This document shows positions 26,114 to 34,220 of a stretch of 64,000 nucleotides of DNA, in pieces; the first letter of the stretch is position 1; each line of letters starts with the position of its first letter. This DNA is from Botrimarina mediterranea (GTDB lineage: Bacteria > Planctomycetota > Planctomycetia > Pirellulales > Lacipirellulaceae), in the NCBI RefSeq assembly GCF_007753265.1, contig NZ_CP036349.1, positions 1,707,363 to 1,771,362 of the forward strand, in the 5' to 3' direction. The notes beneath the pieces are model-generated. The model was not told the DNA's origin. It made no database searches and saw only the letters and a program-made list of their open reading frames with translations. The translations under genes were made by a program, and so were the position numbers.

Positions 26114-27403
26114 TTACACGTCGTCAGTGCTGACGTAGGTTTTCCCCATCTTCTTCAAGCCCTTTTTGGTCAGGTCGATCTTTGCACCGGGCAAGTCAAG
26201 TTGAAGATTAGCCGCCGATGCCAACAGAGCCGACGCGAGGGCGTCGGTCGCCGTGACCGAGCCCGGATTGTGCTCTTCGGAAACGAACAGGTTCTTGCTC
26301 AGGCGTTCGATTAACTCGGTAGGAAACTCGGTTTTGTCTCCGGCTGCCAGGGACTCGAAGTAGAGCTCGACGAGCCAGCTTGCTCGCTCAACATCGAGGT
26401 GCAGCTGTTTTAACTTGAAGTCTTCGGCTGCCGAGCGAGAGGCGAAATCGTTGAGCCACTTGATGAAGAATCCGGCCGTCACAATGGCGCCAACAGTCGC
26501 CCCGATGCGTGACAGGATGATGAGCGAGGCGGCTTGGCCCGTGCCGGGGTCGAGGCGAAACAATGCGACCACCACGGCCACGAAGAAGGCCAACAGGCCA
26601 ACATAGCCGACGACAACGAAACCGCGACGCCAGGTAGTTTCGGGGCTAAGCTTGAGCCGGTCGGCCTGTTTGATGGTCTCAAGGAGCTGTTTTCGGTCGT
26701 CGCGGCGAGCATGAGTTGCCGCTCGGTCATCTACCTCTTTCGTTCGTTCTTCGAGAGCCTTTTCTCTGGCATCCAGGTCGGAGTTCCGCTGTTGGTACGT
26801 CTCGTCCTCGTCGGATTGACGAGAAGCGAAGCTCTCTTCGAGTTCTGCCAGACGCTTCGAGTGCTGAGCGTCGAGAAGCTCTCGCTGTGCGTTTAGATGC
26901 TCGTTCTGTCGTCCGACCAGCAATTCGAGGCGATTGAGCGCTTCTTCTCGAGCTGCAAAGTGCTCCTTAGCGTGGGTTCCGATAAGTGAGCCGAGGTCTA
27001 TCGAGACCGAGCTTCGAAGCCGAGTCTGGACTACTGCTGCGAAGTCGATGAACTCTTCGGACGTGCCACTAAAGTGCTGCTTGTTTAGCGTCAGGTCGTC
27101 GTAGAAGGCTACCTCTGAGTTTGCTGGCCGTACGATGTGACGTTGGACGGAAACAAGAGCCTGATTCTGGCCGTTGTACAGATGGGCGGATCTGATTACG
27201 CGTGACGCCTTACCAGCGAGCCGAGCGATTATCTCGTGCTCATCCAGTTCGCTCCTGGCGATTCTGATAGGCTCGCCATCGACGAATCCGAGATGGATTT
27301 GTGCAACTTCTTTGGCGGCGTCTGACCGCGTAATCTCGACAAGTGCGGCGACCAATTCGCCATCAGTGGTGCGGACAATCCGCTCGGTAATTGGGTCGGC
27401 CAT
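26114..27403 (-). CDS. coiled-coil membrane protein, hypothetical
   Basis: The protein is 429 residues. Residues ~1-130 form a globular N-terminal domain (VRTTDGELVAALVEITRSDA, HLYNGQNQALVSVQ). A long Glu/Arg-rich coiled coil follows (~150-250, e.g. RLAELEESFASRQSDEDE, REKALEERTKEVDDRA). Then come two transmembrane segments (GFVVVGYVGLLAFFVAVVVALF and IGATVGAIVTAGFFIKWL), and a soluble C-terminal tail with an SLFVSEE-like segment. It resembles phage-defence membrane effectors in architecture, but no family is recognised. It stands alone between VapC and the recombinase. Confidence 0.7.
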   Translation of the reverse strand: MADPITERIVRTTDGELVAALVEITRSDAAKEVAQIHLGFVDGEPIRIARSELDEHEIIARLAGKASRVIRSAHLYNGQNQALVSVQRHIVRPANSEVAFYDDLTLNKQHFSGTSEEFIDFAAVVQTRLRSSVSIDLGSLIGTHAKEHFAAREEALNRLELLVGRQNEHLNAQRELLDAQHSKRLAELEESFASRQSDEDETYQQRNSDLDAREKALEERTKEVDDRAATHARRDDRKQLLETIKQADRLKLSPETTWRRGFVVVGYVGLLAFFVAVVVALFRLDPGTGQAASLIILSRIGATVGAIVTAGFFIKWLNDFASRSAAEDFKLKQLHLDVERASWLVELYFESLAAGDKTEFPTELIERLSKNLFVSEEHNPGSVTATDALASALLASAANLQLDLPGAKIDLTKKGLKKMGKTYVSTDDV

Positions 27404-27516
27404 GGGTGCATCCTCGGAAGTGGTGAGGACACGCTAGCACCACTTGAGCTGAGAAGCAAAAAGAACCCGGTACGAGCCTGTGAGCTGCACGGTTGCCCCG
27501 GCCTAGCAGTCAATGC

Positions 27517-28665
27517 CTAGTGCCCCTCAATCGCCTTCTCAAACTCATCCTCGGACGGCTCGACATACCGCCAGATGTGGCGGTCAGAGATGTGGTTGGA
27601 GCGCTTTTTCGCGAACTCGATGCCCTTCTCGCGGGTGAGTTTGCGGAGAGTGTGGTGCCGGAGGACGTGGGGGCTTACGTCAATCTTCTCTCCCTCGGGG
27701 AGGTTCCGGTTGGCCATCGCCGCAATCGCCTTGAGGGCGTCGGCGTACTTTTGGAGGGTGAGCCGCTTGCCGGTCTTGCTCTGGAAGAGGGGGCCTGGTT
27801 CTTCGCCCCGCTCCTCGGTGAGGTAGTCCGAAAGGGCCTCGGCGGCGTCCTTTCCGAGCGGGACCCGCTCGACAATCAGGTTCCCTTTGCAGCGGACATT
27901 CACGAGGGCCGAGCCGTCGAACTGGGCCAGGTCGAGCCCGAGGATTTCTGAGGGGCGGAGGGCCGAGTTGAGCCCGACGTAGAGCAGGGCGTGGTTGCGG
28001 TAGGGGCGTTGATTGGCCCGGGTGTTGGTCTTCATCAGTTGCAGCGAAGCGTTCCGGAGCCGCCCCTCGGCGAGCTCCGGGAGCCCCCGCCAGGCGGGCC
28101 GCCGCTTGGGGGTCGTGTCCTTGACCTTCGCCATCGGGAACCCGGCGAGGAACGGCCGCTGGTGGGCAATCCACTTGGCCGCCGTCCGGAGCGTGGCGAG
28201 CACCCGGTCAATCGTCGTGGGAGCGAGCGGCTTGCCGCTCCTGGCGCCGGTGGTTTCGGTGAGCCGCTTCAAAAAGCTCTTCGAGGTGGCGACCGTCCAT
28301 TGGTCGGGGTCGTCGTCGCCGGTGAACTCAGTAAAGAAGGCGATAAAACGTTCGAGGTCGGCCCGCTTGGCCTTGAAGGTGTTGGTGGCCTCCTCGCCAT
28401 TTGCGGGGGCCCCGACTTCGAGAGTGAGGTAGAGGGAGAACCAGGCGGCGAGCGAGTTGCGGCGGCTGGTCGGGATGAGCTTTTCGGCCGAGGCGGTGAC
28501 GAGCACGAGCTTCCCCTCCTTGGGTGACGGGCTGACGGACGGCCGCGAGGCCTTCTTGGGGGCGACCGACTTGGTCGACGGCTTCTTGTTGCCGGGGGCC
28601 TTAGGGACCACGACCTGGGCGGTTACGGGATGCACGGGGGTGACTCGCCGCTTCTTCGCCATCAC
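27517..28665 (-). CDS. tyrosine recombinase/integrase
   Basis: This 382-residue site-specific recombinase has a basic, Lys/Pro-rich N-terminal extension (~1-55), a SAM-like core-binding domain (~70-175) and a catalytic domain. Catalytic residues seen are R237 (NSALRPSEIL), K260 (VRCKGNL), H333 and R336 (SPHVLRHHTL), H358 (RSNHISDRH) and the nucleophile Y367 (IWRYVEPSE). Its two ATG codons (28665 and 28662) overlap the stop of the upstream 96-residue gene. Integrases with this arrangement move integrative elements, and a cluster of 10-bp repeats lies 320 bases upstream. Its DNA is GC-rich relative to its neighbours. Confidence 0.9.
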   Translation of the reverse strand: MMAKKRRVTPVHPVTAQVVVPKAPGNKKPSTKSVAPKKASRPSVSPSPKEGKLVLVTASAEKLIPTSRRNSLAAWFSLYLTLEVGAPANGEEATNTFKAKRADLERFIAFFTEFTGDDDPDQWTVATSKSFLKRLTETTGARSGKPLAPTTIDRVLATLRTAAKWIAHQRPFLAGFPMAKVKDTTPKRRPAWRGLPELAEGRLRNASLQLMKTNTRANQRPYRNHALLYVGLNSALRPSEILGLDLAQFDGSALVNVRCKGNLIVERVPLGKDAAEALSDYLTEERGEEPGPLFQSKTGKRLTLQKYADALKAIAAMANRNLPEGEKIDVSPHVLRHHTLRKLTREKGIEFAKKRSNHISDRHIWRYVEPSEDEFEKAIEGH

Positions 28666-28952
28666 GGTTCGCTCGATGCTCTCTCGTTGTCGGTCAGCAC
28701 ACGGACGTTCTCGGTGACTAGGTGGAGGGAGGCCGGTTGGGGGGTGACCGAGCCTTCGCCGGTCAACTCTCCGTTACGGTCCTTCTTCCAGCGATGCCGC
28801 CAATGGACGGCGAGCAAGAACACGGTCTCGCCCGTAGTGGTCTCCACCTCGACCGCCGAGTACTCGTTGTCGAGCCACTCGACCTCTTGCACGCCGATGA
28901 CTTTCGCCCCGCGGAGGGCCTCCTCTCGTTCTTCAATTTGCTCGCTCTTCAC
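28662..28952 (-). CDS. hypothetical 96-residue protein upstream of integrase
   Basis: The protein is acidic at the N-terminus (MKSEQIEEREEALRGAKV), with a central beta-rich part (VEWLDNEYSAVEVETTTGE, TVFLLAVHWRHRW). It overlaps the integrase start by 4 bases and so is translationally coupled to it. A directionality factor or regulator is possible from position alone. No helix-turn-helix was seen. Confidence 0.65.
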   Translation of the reverse strand: MKSEQIEEREEALRGAKVIGVQEVEWLDNEYSAVEVETTTGETVFLLAVHWRHRWKKDRNGELTGEGSVTPQPASLHLVTENVRVLTDNERASSEP

Positions 28953-28983
28953 TCGCCTCCTTTATGCCCGGCTGACCCGCCGG

Positions 28984-29093
28984 ACCTTATTGACCGCAAA
29001 CTATCGCCCCGATTCGCCCCGAGAACCGGGGTTCTGGTGCGTAACAGGGAGTCTGAGGTTTAAGTATCGGTCAATAAGGTACATTATTGACCG
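28984..29093. repeat. three copies of TTATTGACCG upstream of the integrase operon
   Basis: TTATTGACCG occurs at 28987-28996, inverted at 29068-29077 and direct again at 29084-29093. The first two form the ends of a 13-bp perfect inverted repeat (ACCTTATTGACCG at 28984-28996, complement at 29068-29080). Such clusters bind integrases, excisionases or repressors. They lie just beyond the 96-residue gene and 140 bases upstream of the PEP-CTERM gene on the other strand. Confidence 0.65.
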
Positions 29094-29236
29094 TTTTTTG
29101 TCAACAGAATTATCCCGCGGACGCATGCTGGCTGAGTCATCAGAATCAGGTAGCATCACTGCGGGATTTGACTCCGCCAGACCGGTTCTTGAATGCTGGA
29201 TTGGCCTTTCAGAAAACCGCTTGAGACAAATGAATC

Positions 29237-30265
29237 ATGATTAACCGCCGCACGATTCTGTCAGTGGTACTTCAGTTGCTAGCCGTGCAATTTCTCACTG
29301 CTTCTTCCAGCGCACGTGCTGAGACAGTCGCTTTCTGGTCATTCAACGATATCGGAAATGCCACCGTCTCCGAGGTGGCCGCTGACATTGGTCAGGGAGT
29401 GGGAACCACGATAGGGGGCGTATCTGGGCGGGCAGCTGAGGGAACGGGGTACGACGATGTAGTAGCTGGTTTGGCGTGGGAGTTGACTGACTTCCCAAGC
29501 CAGGGTACCGCGGAGGAGACAGCTGGGGTGGAGCTTCGAGTTCCGACGCTCGGATACTCGAATATTGTGATACGACTCGACCACTTCATTGGCGCCGGAA
29601 GTGCTCTCGAATCGCTACTTCAGGTGACATATGACGGCATTAACTACACCGGTATTCGTCAGTTCGGTAGTGACTTCATAGACCCCTATCAGCAGGAGGA
29701 ATGGGGAGACCCCTTATCTATGTCCTATAGTTTTGGCACGTCGAATCAGAATGCCGCGTCAAACAACCCAAATTTCGGTTTCCGGTTCGTGTCCGACTTT
29801 TACCCCTCTTTTAATTCGACCTTCTACCGCTCCTTTGGCGGGGCCTACAGCCCTGATGCTGCGTGGAGAATCGACAATATTCTTGTGACGGGTGACTTGT
29901 TGTTTCGCCCCGGTGACTTCAACGGAGATGGGCTCGTTGATGCGGCGGACTACACGGTGTGGCGTGATGCGGTCGGAACGGCGAACCCGTCCCTAGCCGA
30001 TGCAAATCGCGACGGGCAAGTTAATGCGTCCGACTATGAAGTGTGGGCGTCAAACTACGGCAGCAGTTCCAGCGGCGTTACGTCTACTGTGTTGCAGAGC
30101 GTACCTGAGCCAACCACTGCGGTTCTGCTAGCCCTCGGTACGCTCGCTGCCGTCGGTTGCCGCAACGTGCGAGAGCTTGGCGAATACGTTGGGACATGCT
30201 CTCAGAATAATTGCGGCGATTCGCCGCAGCTTGGGCAGTGCATCCGGCGTTGCTGCTCGATGTAA
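29237..30265 (+). CDS. PEP-CTERM protein with a dockerin-like pair
   Basis: This 342-residue exported protein has a signal peptide (~1-30, ILSVVLQLLAVQFLTASSSARA), a beta-rich middle, and a dockerin type I repeat (FRPGDFNGDGLVDAADYTVW, DANRDGQVNASDYEVWASNYG) with two calcium-binding DxNxDGxV loops. It then has VPEPTTAVLLALGTLAAVGC as the sorting signal. After that the protein continues as RNVRELGEYVGTCSQNN...CCSM instead of a short basic tail. That tail is encoded antisense to the small CxxC gene at 30202-30387, so the original 3' end was probably replaced when that element arrived. Confidence 0.85.
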   Translation: MINRRTILSVVLQLLAVQFLTASSSARAETVAFWSFNDIGNATVSEVAADIGQGVGTTIGGVSGRAAEGTGYDDVVAGLAWELTDFPSQGTAEETAGVELRVPTLGYSNIVIRLDHFIGAGSALESLLQVTYDGINYTGIRQFGSDFIDPYQQEEWGDPLSMSYSFGTSNQNAASNNPNFGFRFVSDFYPSFNSTFYRSFGGAYSPDAAWRIDNILVTGDLLFRPGDFNGDGLVDAADYTVWRDAVGTANPSLADANRDGQVNASDYEVWASNYGSSSSGVTSTVLQSVPEPTTAVLLALGTLAAVGCRNVRELGEYVGTCSQNNCGDSPQLGQCIRRCCSM

Positions 30266-30387
30266 GCCTCGTAGAGCCTGGCCTGCTGACGGTCGTGTTC
30301 GGTCGTTGACTCAGGAGCTTGGCTGGGGGCATTGCCGTGGGGGCAGGTGGATTGGTGATTCGGCTCGTGGTTCGTTTGCGTGATCAT
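30202..30387 (-). CDS. small CxxC protein with hairpin leader, copy B
   Basis: This 61-residue homologue of the 13731 protein starts at the ATG at 30387. Shared segments are the helix and knuckle TEHDRQQARLYEAYIEQQRR and MHCPSCGESPQLF. The N-terminal half (QTNHEPNHQSTCPHGNAPSQ) is unlike copy A except for its polarity. An upstream hairpin with the ribosome-binding site in its 3' arm is present as in copy A. The 3' 64 bases overlap the PEP-CTERM gene tail to tail. Confidence 0.7.
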   Translation of the reverse strand: MITQTNHEPNHQSTCPHGNAPSQAPESTTEHDRQQARLYEAYIEQQRRMHCPSCGESPQLF

Positions 30388-30392
30388 CTTGA

Positions 30393-30460
30393 GATTCCCC
30401 TTGATGGTGGTGGTTGCCCCTCGCAAGAATTGGGGGCAACCACCACCATCAAGGGAAATC
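30393..30460 (-). promoter_or_regulatory. 28-bp hairpin sequestering the ribosome-binding site, copy B
   Basis: The 5' arm (30460 to 30433) and 3' arm (30420 to 30393) pair over 28 positions with one G-U wobble. The 12-base loop contains TTCTTGCGA, as in copy A. The 3' arm ends AAGGGGAATC, 5 bases before the ATG at 30387. Relative to copy A, seven stem positions differ with both partners changed. This compensation supports selection for the stem, although a DNA palindrome would show the same pattern. Confidence 0.8.
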
Positions 30461-30701
30461 GTTTCCGAGACATCCGCTCGAATACGGCGGCTCCGAACCT
30501 TCACCCTAAACAAACGAGGGCGCCGCCCAGAGGCTACCGTGGTGCTGTCCGTCTGCCCAGGTTTCTTGGAGCAGGATCGTGCTACAAGCTGGTAGGCTAC
30601 TCTTTACGTTCGCGTGAGCGGTTCCCTCGCTTGCCGCAGAGCTCTTAGTCCACCTAGCCTCGTGTAGCTCTCGTAGCTTCCGGCATACCAAGTCGTGATC
30701 C

Positions 30702-32186
30702 ATGGCCGCCAAGTCAGAAAAGCCGCAGAGTGCCGAGCGAGAAGAACCGGTTTCCCCAGATTCCGCTGATAAGTCGTCCAGCAAGATAACTGCCGATGAG
30801 CGAACTATAAGCCGACTTCCTACTACAAGACGGATAGGCGACGACCCGGGGAAGGCCTTGTTATCACGTGCTGCCTTAATCGCGGCTCCGTGGAAGGCTG
30901 TTGGGGAGGTTAGCTCTCTTTGGGAAGAATCGTTTATTCTTGTTACTGGTTTAAGAGCCAACGGTCCCGAGCGTTGGAAAGTATTTGGGAAATACACCAA
31001 CACACGGCAGGAGTGTTGGTTGGAGGAAGCTAGCAACACGCTCGCCAAAGCTGTTCGCATCGGATTGTCCACTTTCCATGATTATGGGCGACCTCGTGGT
31101 AGCCACAAGAGCGAAGCCCTTCCTGCATTGATCGTAGGACGTATCGTTATCGACCATGAGACGTTGGAGAAGACTTGGAAGCACTACGAGTTGCAGAGTA
31201 TAGCCGCTTACTGCGATGAGCATGGCTTGAATCGTCAGGAGTTTCTCCTTGCCAAACTAACGGCTTACAAGGCCTATCGAAGTGGAAATGATGTACTTCA
31301 CGAATACAAGCGGTTAACAGGGGAAGCGGCCAGTGGCAAGCTCCCAAGAGCACGCTCTTCGACGTTAAGATCCTACGCCCTAAAGTATCGGAGCCAAGTC
31401 AGTTCACTTTTTTCCAATTGCTTCACATGGCCTAGCGTGATGATGGCTAAGAAGAGTGGCGGGCGTGCCATACGTCTGATTGATTCCCGAGAGTCTTATG
31501 TCTGGGGAGCGGTTGAGCTTCGATTTATCGATGCCGTGGATCCGGTAGAGGATGCGTTGTCAGAGACTGCGTCTAGTTTTGATTTAGGCACGCGTTCATG
31601 GCATCATGACCTGGAAGCGAAGTGTAGGGCTTGGCTTGATGGCTACGTTAAAGGTAAACAGCGGTTGGCAAGAGTAAGTGGTAGTGTAAAGCAGCTCATT
31701 GAGTCTTTTTCGACTCTCGAAGGCGAACTCCTGAAGGATACCCTCCGGGCGATTGCCGAGGGGCTGGATGACGAAGCCTTGGGCGAGCTAAGCCGTGTTG
31801 TTGCCGATGAGGCTCGAGCTAAGGGCATCGCTCTCGATTATGCCGACCAGGCGTCGTCATCCGATCCAACAGAGTCCACCGGTTCGTCTGCACAGAGTAC
31901 CGCGAGTACCGCAACGGCCTCTGCCAAAAATCCCGCCGGAGCTTCCAGAGACCCCGTGGCAGTCGCTGTCGGCAAGGAGATAAGGCGTCTTCGTGAACTT
32001 AAGGGCAAGAAGAACGCTAGCGACTTCGCGAAGCTCATTGGCAGGACTCGCGGACAGTTGTCGAACTGGGAAACCGGACAAAAGCTCCCATCATTGAAGA
32101 GCATGGTGCTGATAGCCAAAGCCCTTGAAGTGCCTACCGAATTGCTCTCCAGTCTCGTCGAAGGTGATTTCCAAGAATCTGATTGA
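30702..32186 (+). CDS. large protein with C-terminal XRE helix-turn-helix, probable operon regulator
   Basis: The protein is 494 residues. Residues ~40-360 form an unrecognised, mostly helical region (e.g. APWKAVGEVSSLWEESFILV, KTWKHYELQSIAAYCDEHGL). A Ser/Thr/Ala-rich linker (~385-425) joins it to an XRE DNA-binding domain (~430-490: VGKEIRRLRELKGKK, IGRTRGQLSNWETGQKLPSL). It heads a 13-kb run of sixteen same-strand genes. Two palindromes of the GTATCC type follow directly after its stop and before the next gene, which are good candidate operators. Confidence 0.75.
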   Translation: MAAKSEKPQSAEREEPVSPDSADKSSSKITADERTISRLPTTRRIGDDPGKALLSRAALIAAPWKAVGEVSSLWEESFILVTGLRANGPERWKVFGKYTNTRQECWLEEASNTLAKAVRIGLSTFHDYGRPRGSHKSEALPALIVGRIVIDHETLEKTWKHYELQSIAAYCDEHGLNRQEFLLAKLTAYKAYRSGNDVLHEYKRLTGEAASGKLPRARSSTLRSYALKYRSQVSSLFSNCFTWPSVMMAKKSGGRAIRLIDSRESYVWGAVELRFIDAVDPVEDALSETASSFDLGTRSWHHDLEAKCRAWLDGYVKGKQRLARVSGSVKQLIESFSTLEGELLKDTLRAIAEGLDDEALGELSRVVADEARAKGIALDYADQASSSDPTESTGSSAQSTASTATASAKNPAGASRDPVAVAVGKEIRRLRELKGKKNASDFAKLIGRTRGQLSNWETGQKLPSLKSMVLIAKALEVPTELLSSLVEGDFQESD

Positions 32187-32200
32187 ATCTTCTTGACGAC

Positions 32201-32280
32201 GTATCCCCGAAGGGATACAGTGGGGTTGTAATGCCTTCCAGCAGTGTTTTTTTGATCCATGTGTATCCCCCGGAGGATAC
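32201..32280. promoter_or_regulatory. paired GTATCC palindromes around the start of the downstream gene
   Basis: GTATCCCCGAAGGGATAC (32201-32218) and GTATCCCCCGGAGGATAC (32263-32280) are near-identical 18-bp palindromes 62 bases apart. The second covers the GGAGG ribosome-binding site and ends one base before the ATG at 32282. They could be DNA operators for the XRE protein encoded just upstream, or RNA hairpins that mask translation. Confidence 0.7.
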
Positions 32281-32281
32281 G

Positions 32282-32776
32282 ATGCCCTTGAATTATGCCG
32301 CCGACCAGCCCAAGGTGCCCGAGCCAGATTCTCGTCGGGTCACTGTTGAGTCCGCTCCAGCCGTCTCGGACGATGGCACGGGTTCGGACGTCGCCAGCGG
32401 CGGCGATCTGGCCGCCGAGATTCTTGCGATCGAGGCTCGACTCGTGGCGGGCATCGAGGCTTACGGCCACGGCGACCCTCGCCGTGGCGAGGCTCTTGCT
32501 CGCCGCCGCATTCTGATGCCGACCGTTATCGTCAACGCCGCGGAGCGATACGGCCAGCTTCTGCTTCACTCAGCGGAGGAAGGCCGGACTGAGTTGCCGC
32601 TGCGCTTTCATGACCGCGGTCCGGTCAGTGCATGGTTCCCACTCGCCCTGGGGCTGGCTCACTTGATTGACCACCGGGCAAGAACTCTCGGTCGCCGCTC
32701 GAAGTCGGTCACTCCTGCGATCGCCGGAGCGGCCGCCTCGTGCGACGCGGCGAAGGAAGGGGAGCAGCATGCCTGA
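32282..32776 (+). CDS. hypothetical 164-residue protein
   Basis: The ATG at 32282 follows GGAGGATAC. After a disordered N-terminus (~1-45) the protein is helical: LAAEILAIEARLVAGIEAYG, GEALARRRILMPTVIVNAAE, YGQLLLHSAEEG. No family is recognised. An in-frame extension to 32183 would run through both palindromes and is rejected. It is the second gene of the 30.7-44.2-kb cluster. Confidence 0.6.
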   Translation: MPLNYAADQPKVPEPDSRRVTVESAPAVSDDGTGSDVASGGDLAAEILAIEARLVAGIEAYGHGDPRRGEALARRRILMPTVIVNAAERYGQLLLHSAEEGRTELPLRFHDRGPVSAWFPLALGLAHLIDHRARTLGRRSKSVTPAIAGAAASCDAAKEGEQHA

Positions 32777-32913
32777 TTAAGTTAGCCGAGGTCTCATGGC
32801 CACCCACCCTCACGGGTGCCGGTCAAAACTGAACATCGCGCGAGATACCTACCGCCTCCTGTACCAGACCCTCCTTCAGTTCTTGCCATAGATTCCTTAT
32901 CGAGGTTATTGCC

Positions 32914-33666
32914 ATGTCTCTACTTGAGCCTGGGTCTGGACATAGTGTCCAAACCACTCACGACGGGGAAGTCGTTGCGGATACGGAGTGGGGGCTAGAG
33001 CCGTCTGACCGTGCCAAGCTCAATCTATATTCCAAGCGAGTCTGTCAGGATAGCTCGAAGGTTGTAATTCACTACCTGAAGATCGGTCGTTGGTTGTATG
33101 AGGCACGCGAACTACTTAACCGGGGCAGAGACGGTCGTTACGGGCGTTGGATAAAGGAAGAGACACCACTGGAATACAAGACCGCAACGAGGATTCGCAA
33201 AAGTTGGGAGCGTTTGTGGCCAATCATCGAGGAGCACCATGGAGGGAAAATTGAACAATGGTGGTCAAACGTTAGCCAGACGGCTTTCTATGCTTTTGGC
33301 GATCCCAAGCGAGTTAGTGATGAACTGCTCGAGCGGCTCTTGACTTTGGCCGCCAGCGGTGAGCGAGTAATGCCCAGGACAGTATATTTGTTTACTAACC
33401 AGGATGTCAGGTTAGACGAGGTGAAATCGTCGCGACACCACGAGTCACTTCCCGTGCAGGTCGTGCGGCACTACTTGCGAGCTGGCGGCTACAAATGTTT
33501 CGTTAGGAGCGACGATCCGAGCTATGGGATTGCGATTGCTTTCGTTCGCGAAGACGAAGCCCCCAAGTACCCGGAGTCTCCTGATTATGATTGCGACTTT
33601 AACGCGCTAGGCAATCTCAATCCCCCGGAGAACCTGAAGGCCATTATGGCTCTTAAGGCAAAGTAG
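32914..33666 (+). CDS. hypothetical protein of the DUF3102-like helical type
   Basis: This 250-residue protein has a helical N-terminal half with VCQDSSKVVIHYLKIGRWLYEARELL and ETPLEYKTATRIRKSWERLW. That pattern (a long helix, then the YGRW-like GRYGRWIKEE and a helix) is seen in DUF3102 and similar plasmid or phage proteins. The C-terminal half has a beta-rich stretch (SLPVQVVRHYLRAGGYKCFV). The function is unknown. The quoted 26-residue helix is split here only by description; the family call is tentative. Confidence 0.55.
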   Translation: MSLLEPGSGHSVQTTHDGEVVADTEWGLEPSDRAKLNLYSKRVCQDSSKVVIHYLKIGRWLYEARELLNRGRDGRYGRWIKEETPLEYKTATRIRKSWERLWPIIEEHHGGKIEQWWSNVSQTAFYAFGDPKRVSDELLERLLTLAASGERVMPRTVYLFTNQDVRLDEVKSSRHHESLPVQVVRHYLRAGGYKCFVRSDDPSYGIAIAFVREDEAPKYPESPDYDCDFNALGNLNPPENLKAIMALKAK

Positions 33667-33810
33667 TTCACCTTACATTCGTTCGCTGGTATTGAGCTAC
33701 CGCGTGCAAGCGGAGCTGCGACCATTGCTGCAACAGACACGTCTATAGCCAACGTTAGATGAGTTCCTCCAGAAGATTATGACCCCCGACCCCCCCCGGA
33801 GATAAGAAAC

Positions 33811-34170
33811 ATGTTGGATTTTGCCGAGATCCAGATCGAGGGTCGCCTGGTCTCGCCGCTGGTGGTGAAACAAACCACCATTGGCGAAGTCGGCGAAGGG
33901 ACCGTCGTCGCGAATAGCGCCGTTCGCGGCGGAGAGGGTTGGATCGACCAACCGATGTTTATCGACTTCGCCGCGTTCGGCGTCACGATTTCTCCGGCCC
34001 TTCGCGATGCCGCTAAGGGTGACCGAGTCCGTCTCGAAGGTTTCCTCCGCTTTGAGCGTTGGGAGCAAGACGGCCAGAAACGCTCGAAGCACAAAGTTAT
34101 CGCTCGCACGGTTCGCGTCGAGCCCAAGGTCGAGAATACGCATGCCACGAAGGCCGTCGCCAGCAAGTAG
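33811..34170 (+). CDS. SSB-like single-stranded DNA-binding protein
   Basis: This 119-residue protein has the OB-fold pattern of single-stranded DNA-binding proteins: IEGRLVSPLVVKQTTIGEVG, VIDFAAFG-like PMFIDFAAFGVTISPAL, then GDRVRLEGFLRFERWEQDGQ and KVIARTVRVEP. It lacks the long acidic tail of cellular SSB. It is preceded by GGAGATAAG. A role in replication or transfer of the element is expected from the fold and neighbours. Confidence 0.7.
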   Translation: MLDFAEIQIEGRLVSPLVVKQTTIGEVGEGTVVANSAVRGGEGWIDQPMFIDFAAFGVTISPALRDAAKGDRVRLEGFLRFERWEQDGQKRSKHKVIARTVRVEPKVENTHATKAVASK

Positions 34171-34220
34171 TCCACTCCTACTCCATACTCTCGCGAGACA
34201 ACGCCCAACACCACAGTTCA

